Origin: Gluconacetobacter dulcium
GTDB taxonomy: Bacteria; Pseudomonadota; Alphaproteobacteria; Acetobacterales; Acetobacteraceae
Assembly: GCF_014174165.1 (NCBI RefSeq)
Contig: NZ_JABEQN010000005.1
Span: forward strand, 124,001 to 188,000
Direction: 5' to 3'
DNA length: 64,000 nt
The position numbers were made by a program, and so were the translations under genes. A model generated the notes under the pieces. It did not search any database. It had not been told where the DNA came from and saw only the letters and a program-made list of their open reading frames with translations. Positions 46,661 to 54,248 of the stretch are shown here, one piece after another. Within the stretch, counting starts at the first letter, position 1, and the number at the start of each line of letters is the position of its first letter.

Positions 46661-47962
46661 GTGGTGGACGATTTTCATGACGTCATGGCACTGGCGATCG
46701 AAGGGAGCGGAACCGGCATCTGGGACCGCGACGTGGTTACCGGCACGATCAGGTATTCGACCGCATGGCTCGAAATATTGGGCTATGACCGTGGCGAGAT
46801 CTCCCAGCAGATAGAAGACAGCTACGACCGCATTCACCCCGACGACCGGGCCTATGTCCAGACGACCATGCAGGACCATTTCGACGGGCGAACCTCGGTC
46901 TATGAGGTCGAGCACCGGCTGCGCTGCAAGGACGGCAGCTACAAATGGGTAATGAGCCGCGGCATGGTCATCAGCCGCGACCCGCAGGGCCGCGCGCTGC
47001 GCATGGTCGGCACGACCGCCGACATCACCTCGATCCGTCTCATGGCGGAACGGCTGCGGCAGAGCACCAATCTGGTCGCCAATCTGACCAACCAGATCCC
47101 GGGGATGATCTTCGAATCCCGGCGTGCGACCACCGGCGAGGCCCGCATGACCTATGTCAGTTCCGGTATCGGCGAGATCTTCGGACTCACGGCCGCGGAC
47201 GTGGGGACCAGCACGGCTTCCATTCACGCGCGCATCTATCCCGACGACCGGGCGATGTACCATGCGTCGCTGGACGCGTCGCAACGCGACCTGGTGCCCT
47301 GGCAATGCATCTTCCGCGTCGATCTGCCGACGCGGGGATTGTGCTGGCGGCAGATCGATGCCCGGCCGGCCCGTCTGCCGAACGGCGACACGCTGTGGCA
47401 CGGCCTGGTAACGGACGTGACCGAGCGCATGGAAATGGAGCAGCAGCTTCATGATCTGGCGCGACTGGATCATCTGAGCGGCCTGCCGAACCGGCGCGCA
47501 TTCCTCGAACGGATGGAAAAGACGTGGTCCGGCCTGGTGCAGGCGCGGCTCGACCGGGTGGCGGTGATGATGATCGACGTCGATCACTTCAAGTCGATCA
47601 ACGATCGCTACGGCCACGCGGCGGGCGACGAGGTGATCCGCCACGTCGCGGCGATGATGTCGTCCGTCCTGCGGTCCAATGACATCACGGGGCGCATGGG
47701 GGGCGAGGAGTTTGCCGTCTGCCTCCCCAATGTCGGTATGGCCGAAGCCGGCCGCATCGCCGACCGCCTGCGTGTCGAAATCGCGGAGACGCAGGCCTGG
47801 TTCGAGGAAATCGCCATTTCGCTGACGGTGAGCATCGGCATTGCCGCGATGCTGCCCACCGACAGGAATGGCGAGCAGGTTCTGGCGCAGGCCGACAAGG
47901 CTTTGTACATGGCCAAGCAGGCGGGCCGGAACAGGTTGGCCTTCGCTCAGGATTCAGACTGA
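46661..47962 (+). CDS. Diguanylate cyclase with two PAS domains
   Basis: This 433-aa soluble c-di-GMP synthase has PAS-1 with PAC (about 8-125), PAS-2 (about 135-258) and a GGDEF domain (about 265-430). The active-site motif GGEEF is at residues 347-351, intact for catalysis. The inhibitory I-site RxxD (RSND, 338-341) lies exactly five residues before it, so product inhibition is expected. There is no EAL domain. The start is GTG 46661, just after an in-frame TGA, with a second GTG next to it. PAS ligand is unknown. In acetic acid bacteria c-di-GMP controls cellulose and motility. Confidence 0.95.
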   Translation: MVDDFHDVMALAIEGSGTGIWDRDVVTGTIRYSTAWLEILGYDRGEISQQIEDSYDRIHPDDRAYVQTTMQDHFDGRTSVYEVEHRLRCKDGSYKWVMSRGMVISRDPQGRALRMVGTTADITSIRLMAERLRQSTNLVANLTNQIPGMIFESRRATTGEARMTYVSSGIGEIFGLTAADVGTSTASIHARIYPDDRAMYHASLDASQRDLVPWQCIFRVDLPTRGLCWRQIDARPARLPNGDTLWHGLVTDVTERMEMEQQLHDLARLDHLSGLPNRRAFLERMEKTWSGLVQARLDRVAVMMIDVDHFKSINDRYGHAAGDEVIRHVAAMMSSVLRSNDITGRMGGEEFAVCLPNVGMAEAGRIADRLRVEIAETQAWFEEIAISLTVSIGIAAMLPTDRNGEQVLAQADKALYMAKQAGRNRLAFAQDSD

Positions 47963-47990
47963 GCGCCTGTCTGGAAACGGCCTCCGGCGC

Positions 47991-48039
47991 CGATCCGGCG
48001 CGCGCCGCCCGTGCTGCGCTCCGATGCGCGGAAACACAC
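47991..48039 (+). repeat. Degenerate partial copy of the 169-bp repeat
   Basis: CGATCCGGCGCGCG, TGCGCTCCGATGC and GGAAACACAC occur here in the same order as in the repeat beside thrS, but with a few substitutions and a deletion of about 32 bp in the middle. It lies 28 bp after the diguanylate cyclase stop. Confidence 0.55.
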
Positions 48040-48092
48040 CATGGGCAGGGTCGTGAAGGGGCGCGCGCACGCACGGGGGCCGGGTACGGCTC

Positions 48093-49073
48093 ATGACGGC
48101 CGGGCGGGCAGCGGGGCCGGGCGTGGGGCCGAGATTGGGGCTGGGTCTGGGATACGGCGTGGCGGCCGGCGCGTTCTGGGCGCTGGGGTTCCTCGCACCG
48201 GCACTGGCGGGCGATTTCACGCCATTGCAGATCTCGATCGGCCGTTATCTGGCCTATGGCGCATTCTCGCTGATCGCACTGGCGCCGCGCTGGCCGACGC
48301 TGCGCGCGACGATCGGGAGGCGGGATGTCCGCGCCCTGTTCATGCTCGGGCTGCTGGGCAACATCCTCTATTACGTCCTGCTGTCCTACGCGGTGCGGCT
48401 GGGCGGGATCGCCGCCACCTCGCTGATCATCGGCCTGCTGCCGGCGGTGCTGACGCTGATCGGCAGCCGTGATGACGGCGCGGTGCCGCTGTGGCGGCTG
48501 GCGCCTTCGCTGCTGTTCAGCCTCGCCGCCATCGTCTGTATCGGCTGGGGGGCGATCGGCACGGCCGCCCCGGCGGCGCGGGGGGCACCGCTGCTCGGCT
48601 GGCTGTGTGCCGTCGGTGCCATGCTGTCCTGGGCGGCCTTCGCCGTCATCAACCAGCGCTGGCTGGCCCGGCTGCACCATGTCTCGGCGCAGGAATGGAA
48701 CCTGCTGACCGGTGGCGCCACCGGTATTCTGGCGGTGCTGGTCGCGGGGCCAGCCTTCCTGCTCGGGGCGCCGGGCACAGCCGGCGGGCGGGACTGGGCG
48801 CGCTTCGTGGCTGTGGTGGCCGGCACCGGCTTCCTGGTGTCGATCGTGGGCAATGTCTTCTGGAACCGCATGAGCCGCCTGCTGCCGCTGACGCTGGCGG
48901 GGCAGATGATCCTGTTCGAAACCCTGTTCGCGCTGCTCTATGGTTTTCTGTGGGAACGGCGCCTGCCGGGCACGATCGAAATCGCGGCGATCCTGCTGGT
49001 CTGCGCCAGCGTGCTGTCGGGCATGGCTGTCCACCGTCCGGTTGCCGTCACCCCGGCCCCAGAGCCTTCGTGA
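48093..49073 (+). CDS. DMT-superfamily transporter (EamA-type)
   Basis: This 326-aa inner-membrane protein has about 10 transmembrane helices in two EamA repeats. These are YGVAAGAFWALGFLAPALAG with ISIGRYLAYGAFSLIAL, and the second half with WLCAVGAMLSWAAFAVINQ and GQMILFETLFALLYGFLWE. Such carriers export amino acids or other metabolites; the substrate cannot be told from sequence. It lies downstream of the diguanylate cyclase without obvious functional linkage. Confidence 0.9.
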   Translation: MTAGRAAGPGVGPRLGLGLGYGVAAGAFWALGFLAPALAGDFTPLQISIGRYLAYGAFSLIALAPRWPTLRATIGRRDVRALFMLGLLGNILYYVLLSYAVRLGGIAATSLIIGLLPAVLTLIGSRDDGAVPLWRLAPSLLFSLAAIVCIGWGAIGTAAPAARGAPLLGWLCAVGAMLSWAAFAVINQRWLARLHHVSAQEWNLLTGGATGILAVLVAGPAFLLGAPGTAGGRDWARFVAVVAGTGFLVSIVGNVFWNRMSRLLPLTLAGQMILFETLFALLYGFLWERRLPGTIEIAAILLVCASVLSGMAVHRPVAVTPAPEPS

Positions 49074-49106
49074 TATTGTAAATATCTTGTTGCGGCCGGC
49101 GGTTTT

Positions 49107-49604
49107 TCAGGAAGCCTGGTCGTCGAGCGCGCGGAACATGACGTGGCAATCCACCGGCCCCAGCGTGGCGTGGCGATAGGCACCGGGCAGGGTGCCGACG
49201 ATCAGGAACCCGGCCCGGCGCCAGAGCCGGATCGCGACCTGGTTGCTGGCCACCACCATGTTGAACTGCATGGCGGTAAATCCCAGCCGCCGGGCTTCGG
49301 TCAGCGCATGCGCGCACAGCGCGGCCGCCACGCCCTGCCCACGCGCCGCCGGTGCCACGATAAATCCGGCATTGCAGACATGATCGCCCGGCCCGGCGGC
49401 ATTGGGCTTGATGTAGGAACTGCCCAGAATGGCCCCGTCGCGTTCGGCCACGAAGGTGGCGCGCGGCGCCTCGCCCCACAGGGCCCAGCCCGCCGCACGG
49501 TCCAGTTCGGGGTCCAGCGCATAGGTTTCGCGCGCGCGGGCGATGTCGCGGAGGATCGGCCAGACCGTCTCGAAATCGTCGGGCCTCATCGGACGGATCA
49601 GCAT
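49107..49604 (-). CDS. GNAT-family N-acetyltransferase
   Basis: This 165-aa acetyltransferase has the GNAT fold. The acetyl-CoA pyrophosphate loop is visible as VAPAARGQGVAAALCAHAL (about 93-111), and the C-terminal N-Q-x-A-I-R-L-W-R-R-A-G-F region is typical. The acceptor is unknown. It is convergent with the DMT transporter and upstream of a Rieske oxygenase gene that shares the strand. Confidence 0.9.
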   Translation of the reverse strand: MLIRPMRPDDFETVWPILRDIARARETYALDPELDRAAGWALWGEAPRATFVAERDGAILGSSYIKPNAAGPGDHVCNAGFIVAPAARGQGVAAALCAHALTEARRLGFTAMQFNMVVASNQVAIRLWRRAGFLIVGTLPGAYRHATLGPVDCHVMFRALDDQAS

Positions 49605-49646
49605 GCGGCATTCCTCTGGTGCGGGGCCGACAAGACAGGCCGGTCT

Positions 49647-49685
49647 GGCATCACCGACTGGGCATCACCGACCGGGCATCACGGA
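49647..49685. repeat. 14-bp direct repeats, 2.7 copies
   Basis: Units GGCATCACCGACTG (49647-49660) and GGCATCACCGACCG (49661-49674) are followed by a partial third copy. They lie between the GNAT gene and the Rieske oxygenase gene, just outside the coding ends. Confidence 0.7.
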
Positions 49686-49699
49686 GAAGGGCATACGGC

Positions 49700-50794
49700 C
49701 TATCGCTGCGCGGGCTGCCCCGGCTGGCCGCATCGCGACAGCAGCGCGCGCAGGTGGTTGACCACGGGGAAGACCTCGCGGTTGCGGTCGCCGCCCTGGG
49801 CGTCCCACGCCTGCTGCTCCAGTTCCACCACCTCGCGGTCTTCCTCGAAGATCCGGTTGGTGAACACCGCCAGCGCCGGCCAGATCAGGTCGATCAGGAA
49901 CGGAATCTTCGGCCGCCGCACCGACAGCAGGCCGAAGGCGCGGCTGGTGCGCTGGTCGGCGCTCTGCGGCACGTAGGCCACCCACAGATCCATCATCAGG
50001 TCGCCGTCCTTGTCGACGATATTCAGCGTCTGGTACGGATATTCGGTTCGTACCGTCACCACTTCCTCGACCGGCTGCTCCTTGCCCTTCAGGTCGCGAT
50101 GGCGGCCGAAGATCAGGGCTTCGGCCAGCGGCTGGCGGGTGTCGGTACGGCCGAAGCTGTAGCGGGCCTCGACGAAATTCTCGCCCCGGTCCTGGCCCAG
50201 GAAGCGGGCGCGGATCTGCCCCATCTGGCGGCGATGCAGGAACTGATGGTTCATGTCCATCAGGTTCTCGTGCATGAAGGTGTAGTGGCAGGCCACGCGG
50301 GGGCCGAACTGCCGCGTGCGGTATTCCGGATCGCCGACATGCGCCAGCCTGGGCATCGGCACCGAATCGGCCAGCGCCGGGTCGCCGGGGAAGACGAAGA
50401 TCAGGCCGCCCGCCTCGCGGCAGGGATAGGTGCGCACGCCGTTGGGCAGCTTGCCCTTGCCCAGATAGGGCACGTCGATGCACCGGCCCGAGCGGCCATA
50501 GGCCCAGCCGTGATAGCAGCACTGCACCGCCTGGCCCTTCACCGTACCCTTGCTCAGCGGCACCTGCCGGTGGGCGCAGCGATCCTCCAGCGCGAAGACC
50601 GCGCCTTCGGTGGGGCGGACGAGGGCGATCGGCAGGCCGGCATAGCGCACGCCGATGGTCTTGCCGGTCTTGAGTTCATGCGACCAGGCCACGGGGTACC
50701 AGAAATCGGGATCGCAATCGACCGTGCGCAGGTCGGGGCTCCCGAGGCTGATGTCCGTGTCACGCTCGGTGATGGTGATCTGGTCCATGCTCAT
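49700..50794 (-). CDS. Rieske-type [2Fe-2S] oxygenase, alpha-like subunit
   Basis: This 364-aa protein has an N-terminal Rieske domain with Cys73-x-His75 and Cys92-x2-His95 (CAHR and CYHGW). A C-terminal catalytic domain carries the mononuclear iron motif ENLMDMNHQFLHRR. The Asp180, His183 and His187 triad is present, but the second His is at H-x3-H spacing rather than the more usual H-x4-H. No ferredoxin or reductase gene is adjacent. It may hydroxylate or demethylate an aromatic or sterol/terpenoid-like substrate, but no substrate can be assigned. Confidence 0.88.
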   Translation of the reverse strand: MSMDQITITERDTDISLGSPDLRTVDCDPDFWYPVAWSHELKTGKTIGVRYAGLPIALVRPTEGAVFALEDRCAHRQVPLSKGTVKGQAVQCCYHGWAYGRSGRCIDVPYLGKGKLPNGVRTYPCREAGGLIFVFPGDPALADSVPMPRLAHVGDPEYRTRQFGPRVACHYTFMHENLMDMNHQFLHRRQMGQIRARFLGQDRGENFVEARYSFGRTDTRQPLAEALIFGRHRDLKGKEQPVEEVVTVRTEYPYQTLNIVDKDGDLMMDLWVAYVPQSADQRTSRAFGLLSVRRPKIPFLIDLIWPALAVFTNRIFEEDREVVELEQQAWDAQGGDRNREVFPVVNHLRALLSRCGQPGQPAQR

Positions 50795-51331
50795 GTCCGT
50801 TCCGGTTTCTTTCCTGATCGCGCATTGTCCTCCCTCGGCAACGTCCCTGTCTCGCCCCAGTTATGAAACCGAGCCTTGCAGGAAACGAAACGGCAGGCTC
50901 TTCCCCGCTTGACACGATGCATAGCTCTCAGGCGGTTTCCGTGGTCGCGGCCATGTCCTTGCCCTGGGGCCGCGCCAGGCCGGCCGCATGGTGCGCCATG
51001 ACAGCCTCGCCCGTTCCGCCGGCATGATCAATCCCGTCTCTGTCAGGCCCGGCGCCATTTATCAGGTTTCGCCGTCGAAATACCATGCGCCGGCCATGCG
51101 CCGGAACGATGGGGCACGCAGGCCGTTGAAACCGTTGGCGCCGCCCGCTGCCCGGCGGGTGGTTCGCTATCAGGGGGCTGGTGCGCATTCCCGGTCTTTC
51201 GCCTGTTCCCGATCGGTTTTATGCTCTCGGGCAGGATCTTCCGGTTCCGCCTTCGCGCCTCCGGGAAGTTGACACAGGCGGCAGACCGGCTGCCGGCGCG
51301 CCATGGTGGCGCGGGTATGGAGAAACAAGGC
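50795..51331. other. Intergenic region between Rieske oxygenase and methyltransferase genes
   Basis: About 537 bp with no credible gene; overlapping short frames lack ribosome-binding sites. A TTGACA hexamer occurs at 50909-50914 without a matching -10. The region must contain divergent promoters. Confidence 0.5.
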
Positions 51332-52123
51332 ATGGCCGTTCGCAGTCTTCTTCTGACCGTCATGGTGGGCGCGAGCGTCGCAGCCGCCGCCATCGCGCCG
51401 GCCTACGCCCAGTCGCCTCTCTATCAGGGCCGGCGCGGCGGTGCGGTCGGGATCGCCGCTGCCGTCGCCAGCAAGGATCGGCCGGACGAGGACGTGGCCA
51501 GCGACAAGAACCGCAAGCCCGCCAGCCTGCTGGCCTTCGCCGGCCTGAAGCGTGGTATGAACGTCGCCGACATCATGCCGGGCAAGGGCTATTTCACGCG
51601 CCTGTTCAGCAACGTGGTCGGTGGCGAGGGGCATGTCTGGGCCATCGTGCCAGCCGGGCTGGTGGCGAAGAAGCCCACGGCGGCGGATGCGGTGAAGGCC
51701 ACCGCCGCGATGCCGGTATTCTCCAATGTCTCGGTCCTGATCCAGCCGCTGGACGCGATTCAGGTGCCCAAGCGGCTCGACCTCGTCTGGACGGCGCAGA
51801 ATTATCACGATGTCTATTACGGCGCCGGCGTCGATGCCGCGTTGGCGTTCGACAAATCGGTATTCGCAGCATTGCGTCCGGGCGGCGTGTTCATCGTGAT
51901 CGACCATGTGGCCAATCCGGGCGCGGATGCCGATGTGGCGAAGCTGCACCGGATCGATCCGGCGATCATCCGCCGGCAGGTCGAGGCGGCGGGTTTCCAT
52001 TTCGAAAGTGAGAGCAAGGTGCTCGTCAATCCGGACGATAACCACGACCTGCCGGTGTTCGATCCCGCGATCCGGGGCCGTACCGATCAGGTCGTGCTGA
52101 AATTCCGCAAGCCGGCGCACTGA
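51332..52123 (+). CDS. Secreted class I SAM methyltransferase-like protein (COG4798-like)
   Basis: This 263-aa protein has a clear signal peptide (1-27, ending AYAQ), so it acts in the periplasm or outside. The mature part looks like a predicted methyltransferase of the COG4798 group, with VADIMPGKGYFTRLFS in the SAM-binding position, DLVWTAQNYHD, and LRPGGVFIVIDHV. SAM is cytosolic, so a periplasmic SAM enzyme is puzzling; the fold may have lost activity. ATG 51332 has GGAG 9 nt upstream, favoured over ATG 51317. Confidence 0.82.
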   Translation: MAVRSLLLTVMVGASVAAAAIAPAYAQSPLYQGRRGGAVGIAAAVASKDRPDEDVASDKNRKPASLLAFAGLKRGMNVADIMPGKGYFTRLFSNVVGGEGHVWAIVPAGLVAKKPTAADAVKATAAMPVFSNVSVLIQPLDAIQVPKRLDLVWTAQNYHDVYYGAGVDAALAFDKSVFAALRPGGVFIVIDHVANPGADADVAKLHRIDPAIIRRQVEAAGFHFESESKVLVNPDDNHDLPVFDPAIRGRTDQVVLKFRKPAH

Positions 52124-52128
52124 TGCGT

Positions 52129-52200
52129 GCTCGGGCTTTCCTGCCAGAGCATTGCCACCGAAAACCGGTTCGGTGGAAATGTTCTGGTCCAAGCCCGAGC
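52129..52200. repeat. Long imperfect palindrome downstream of the methyltransferase-like gene
   Basis: Outer 10-bp arms GCTCGGGCTT/AAGCCCGAGC (52129-52138 and 52191-52200) enclose inner 19-bp arms differing at two positions, with an AACCGG core. The 72-bp structure resembles alphaproteobacterial palindromic elements and may also act as a terminator. Confidence 0.75.
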
Positions 52201-52280
52201 CCTGTCGGGCCGCCAAATTCTCGGTGCGTGGCTGCCGCAGTTTTTTGCGCGGTAGCGATATTGGCTTTTCGACGTTCGAA

Positions 52281-53192
52281 TTACTGATTGGCTGTTCCAC
52301 CTGGGCAGAGCTTTAGTCTGTCGACGAGCCAGCGGCCGGCAGGCCCCGGCGGCTCGGCCGTGGGATAAACGACCGTCATGGGCATATTGGCTCCCCCCTG
52401 GGAGATGTCCTCGACGCGGAGTTCGACCAGTCGGCCGCTTTCGATATCGGCGCGAACGGTATGAAAGGGCATGCCGCCCCAACCCAACCCCCCGAGCAGA
52501 AAGTGATGTTTGGCGTAGAGATCCGCGAGCCTCCATGTCAGGGGAGACATGACGCCGCGCTCCCGCCCCGCGGATAGCGTGGTCCGGTCGGCCAGCACGA
52601 GCTGGACGTGGCGTGCCAGTTCCTCGCGGGGAATGACACCGTCGAACTGTGCCAGAGGGTGGTCGCGAGAGGCCACCATCATGAAGCGGATACCCCCCAG
52701 CGCCTCGCTGGACATAGAGCTGGGAAGATCGGGGAGCGGGCCTGCAATGCCGATACCGGCCCTTCCATCGAGAAGAGGCTGAAAGACACCGCCAAGAGCT
52801 TCGACGTACAGCCGCAAGGGCGTGTGCGGAAATGTCTCGCGGAACCCGGTCGCCACGGCTGTCACACGGTCCATCGGGAAGAATACATCGACCACGACCG
52901 ACAATTCGGGCTCCAGCCCCGATGACATGCCTTTGGCCCGCGCCTTCATGAAATCCACACCCGAAACCACGCCGCGCGCATCGGCCAGCAGCACCCGACC
53001 GGCGGCCGTCAGTTGCGGGTAACGGCCGGTCCGATCGAACAGCACGATCCCCATCTGCATCTCAAGAGTGGCGATCATCTCGCTGACCGCCGATTGCGAC
53101 CGGTGCAGCAGCCGCGCCGCCGCCGAGAAGCTGCCTTCATCACTCGCGGCAATGAATGTGCGCAGTTGATCCAGCGATACACCATCCAGCAT
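52281..53192 (-). CDS. LysR-type transcriptional regulator
   Basis: This 303-aa LysR regulator has an N-terminal HTH (LDQLRTFIAASDEGSFSAAARLLHRSQSAVSEMIATLE, split by family convention) and a substrate-binding domain from about residue 90. It is divergent from azoR across a 170-bp spacer, so azoR is its likely target. Its sequence differs from the other LysR proteins in the window. The inducer is unknown, probably an azo compound or quinone. Confidence 0.92.
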   Translation of the reverse strand: MLDGVSLDQLRTFIAASDEGSFSAAARLLHRSQSAVSEMIATLEMQMGIVLFDRTGRYPQLTAAGRVLLADARGVVSGVDFMKARAKGMSSGLEPELSVVVDVFFPMDRVTAVATGFRETFPHTPLRLYVEALGGVFQPLLDGRAGIGIAGPLPDLPSSMSSEALGGIRFMMVASRDHPLAQFDGVIPREELARHVQLVLADRTTLSAGRERGVMSPLTWRLADLYAKHHFLLGGLGWGGMPFHTVRADIESGRLVELRVEDISQGGANMPMTVVYPTAEPPGPAGRWLVDRLKLCPGGTANQ

Positions 53193-53362
53193 GGAGCCTC
53201 TCTTCGATCCATCGTTCTGTCCGATATTATATATCGGAATATAGCGGCTTTATAGGTGGGTTCATCCATGAGACACGCTGGATCATGTTCGGAGCAATCA
53301 GAGACCTGTTCTCAGGGCGCAACAGAAAATCCCTGTCCCCTTCTTCCACGGAGACGACCACG

Positions 53363-53974
53363 ATGAAGATCCTGCATATTGATTCCAGCATTCTCGGACA
53401 TTATTCGGTCAGCCGGCAGCTTTCCGCGGAAACCGTCGCGCGACACAAGGCAGCGCACCCGGATGCCACCGTCATCTATCGGGATCTCGCTATCGATCCA
53501 GTGCCTTATCTGACCGGCGCGCATATGGCGGCGCTACAGGGGAAGCCGGTCACGGATACCGCGCTCGCCGACGATCTGGCGATCGGCGACGGGCATATCA
53601 ATGATCTCCTGGCAGCCGACATCGTCGTTATCGGCGTTCCGATGTATAATTTTTCCCTTCCCGCCCAGCTCAAATCCTGGATCGACCGTGTGGTCGTAGC
53701 GGGCAAGACGTTCCGGTACGGTGCGTCGGGGCCTGAAGGTCTCCTTCCGCAGGGCAAGAAGGCGTTCCTGATCTCGACGCGTGGCGGGATCTATACCGGG
53801 GACAGCCCGGCCGCGATGCTGGATCATCAGGAAAAATATCTCGCCGCCGTCCTGGCCTTCATCGGTCTCACAGATGTCACCTGGATACGTGCCGAAGGAC
53901 TGGCTCTGGGGCAGGACGCAAAAGACGCCACCATCGTGCAGGCGCAGGGTGAAATCGCCCGTCTTCAGGGCTGA
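53363..53974 (+). CDS. azoR: FMN-dependent NADH-azoreductase
   Basis: This 203-aa flavodoxin-fold protein reduces azo bonds and quinones with NADH. The N-terminal LHIDSSILGHYSVSRQLS phosphate loop, PMYNFSLPAQLKSWIDRV and STRGGIY blocks match AzoR. ATG 53363 has GGAG 9 nt upstream; the reading frame continues upstream without a matching fold. It is divergent from a LysR gene, which parallels the LysR/quinone reductase pair at 35 kb. Confidence 0.93.
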   Translation: MKILHIDSSILGHYSVSRQLSAETVARHKAAHPDATVIYRDLAIDPVPYLTGAHMAALQGKPVTDTALADDLAIGDGHINDLLAADIVVIGVPMYNFSLPAQLKSWIDRVVVAGKTFRYGASGPEGLLPQGKKAFLISTRGGIYTGDSPAAMLDHQEKYLAAVLAFIGLTDVTWIRAEGLALGQDAKDATIVQAQGEIARLQG

Positions 53975-54189
53975 ACAGCGTTTTATCCAACGGGAGGAAT
54001 CTCTCCACGACCCAACGTCATTTCGCCCGTGGTGCTTCCATGGTGAAGCTGGCCGATAGCGCATCCTTCCACTCGCGTGAAAACAACGCACCGTCAAATC
54101 CCGCGCCTTAACAGGCGTGTCGGACGCTGGGTCACAAACCATCGGTCGATCTATCGCGTGCGCCGGGGCCGAACATAAGCCGGGGTCGA

Positions 54190-54225
54190 ACAAAAAACGG
54201 GGCTCCGCAGGAGCCCCGCTTTTCG
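54190..54225. terminator. Bidirectional rho-independent terminator
   Basis: The 8-bp stem GGGGCTCC/GGAGCCCC (54199-54206 and 54210-54217) with a 3-nt loop has A6 on the left and T4 on the right. It ends the prolyl oligopeptidase gene and the azoR-side transcripts. Confidence 0.9.
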
Positions 54226-54248
54226 TATCGTGTTCCGCCGTTCGCGGG

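Noticed and set aside
50909-50931. A sigma70-like promoter at TTGACA
   Set aside because: The -10 position 17 bp downstream is GC-rich and does not resemble TATAAT.
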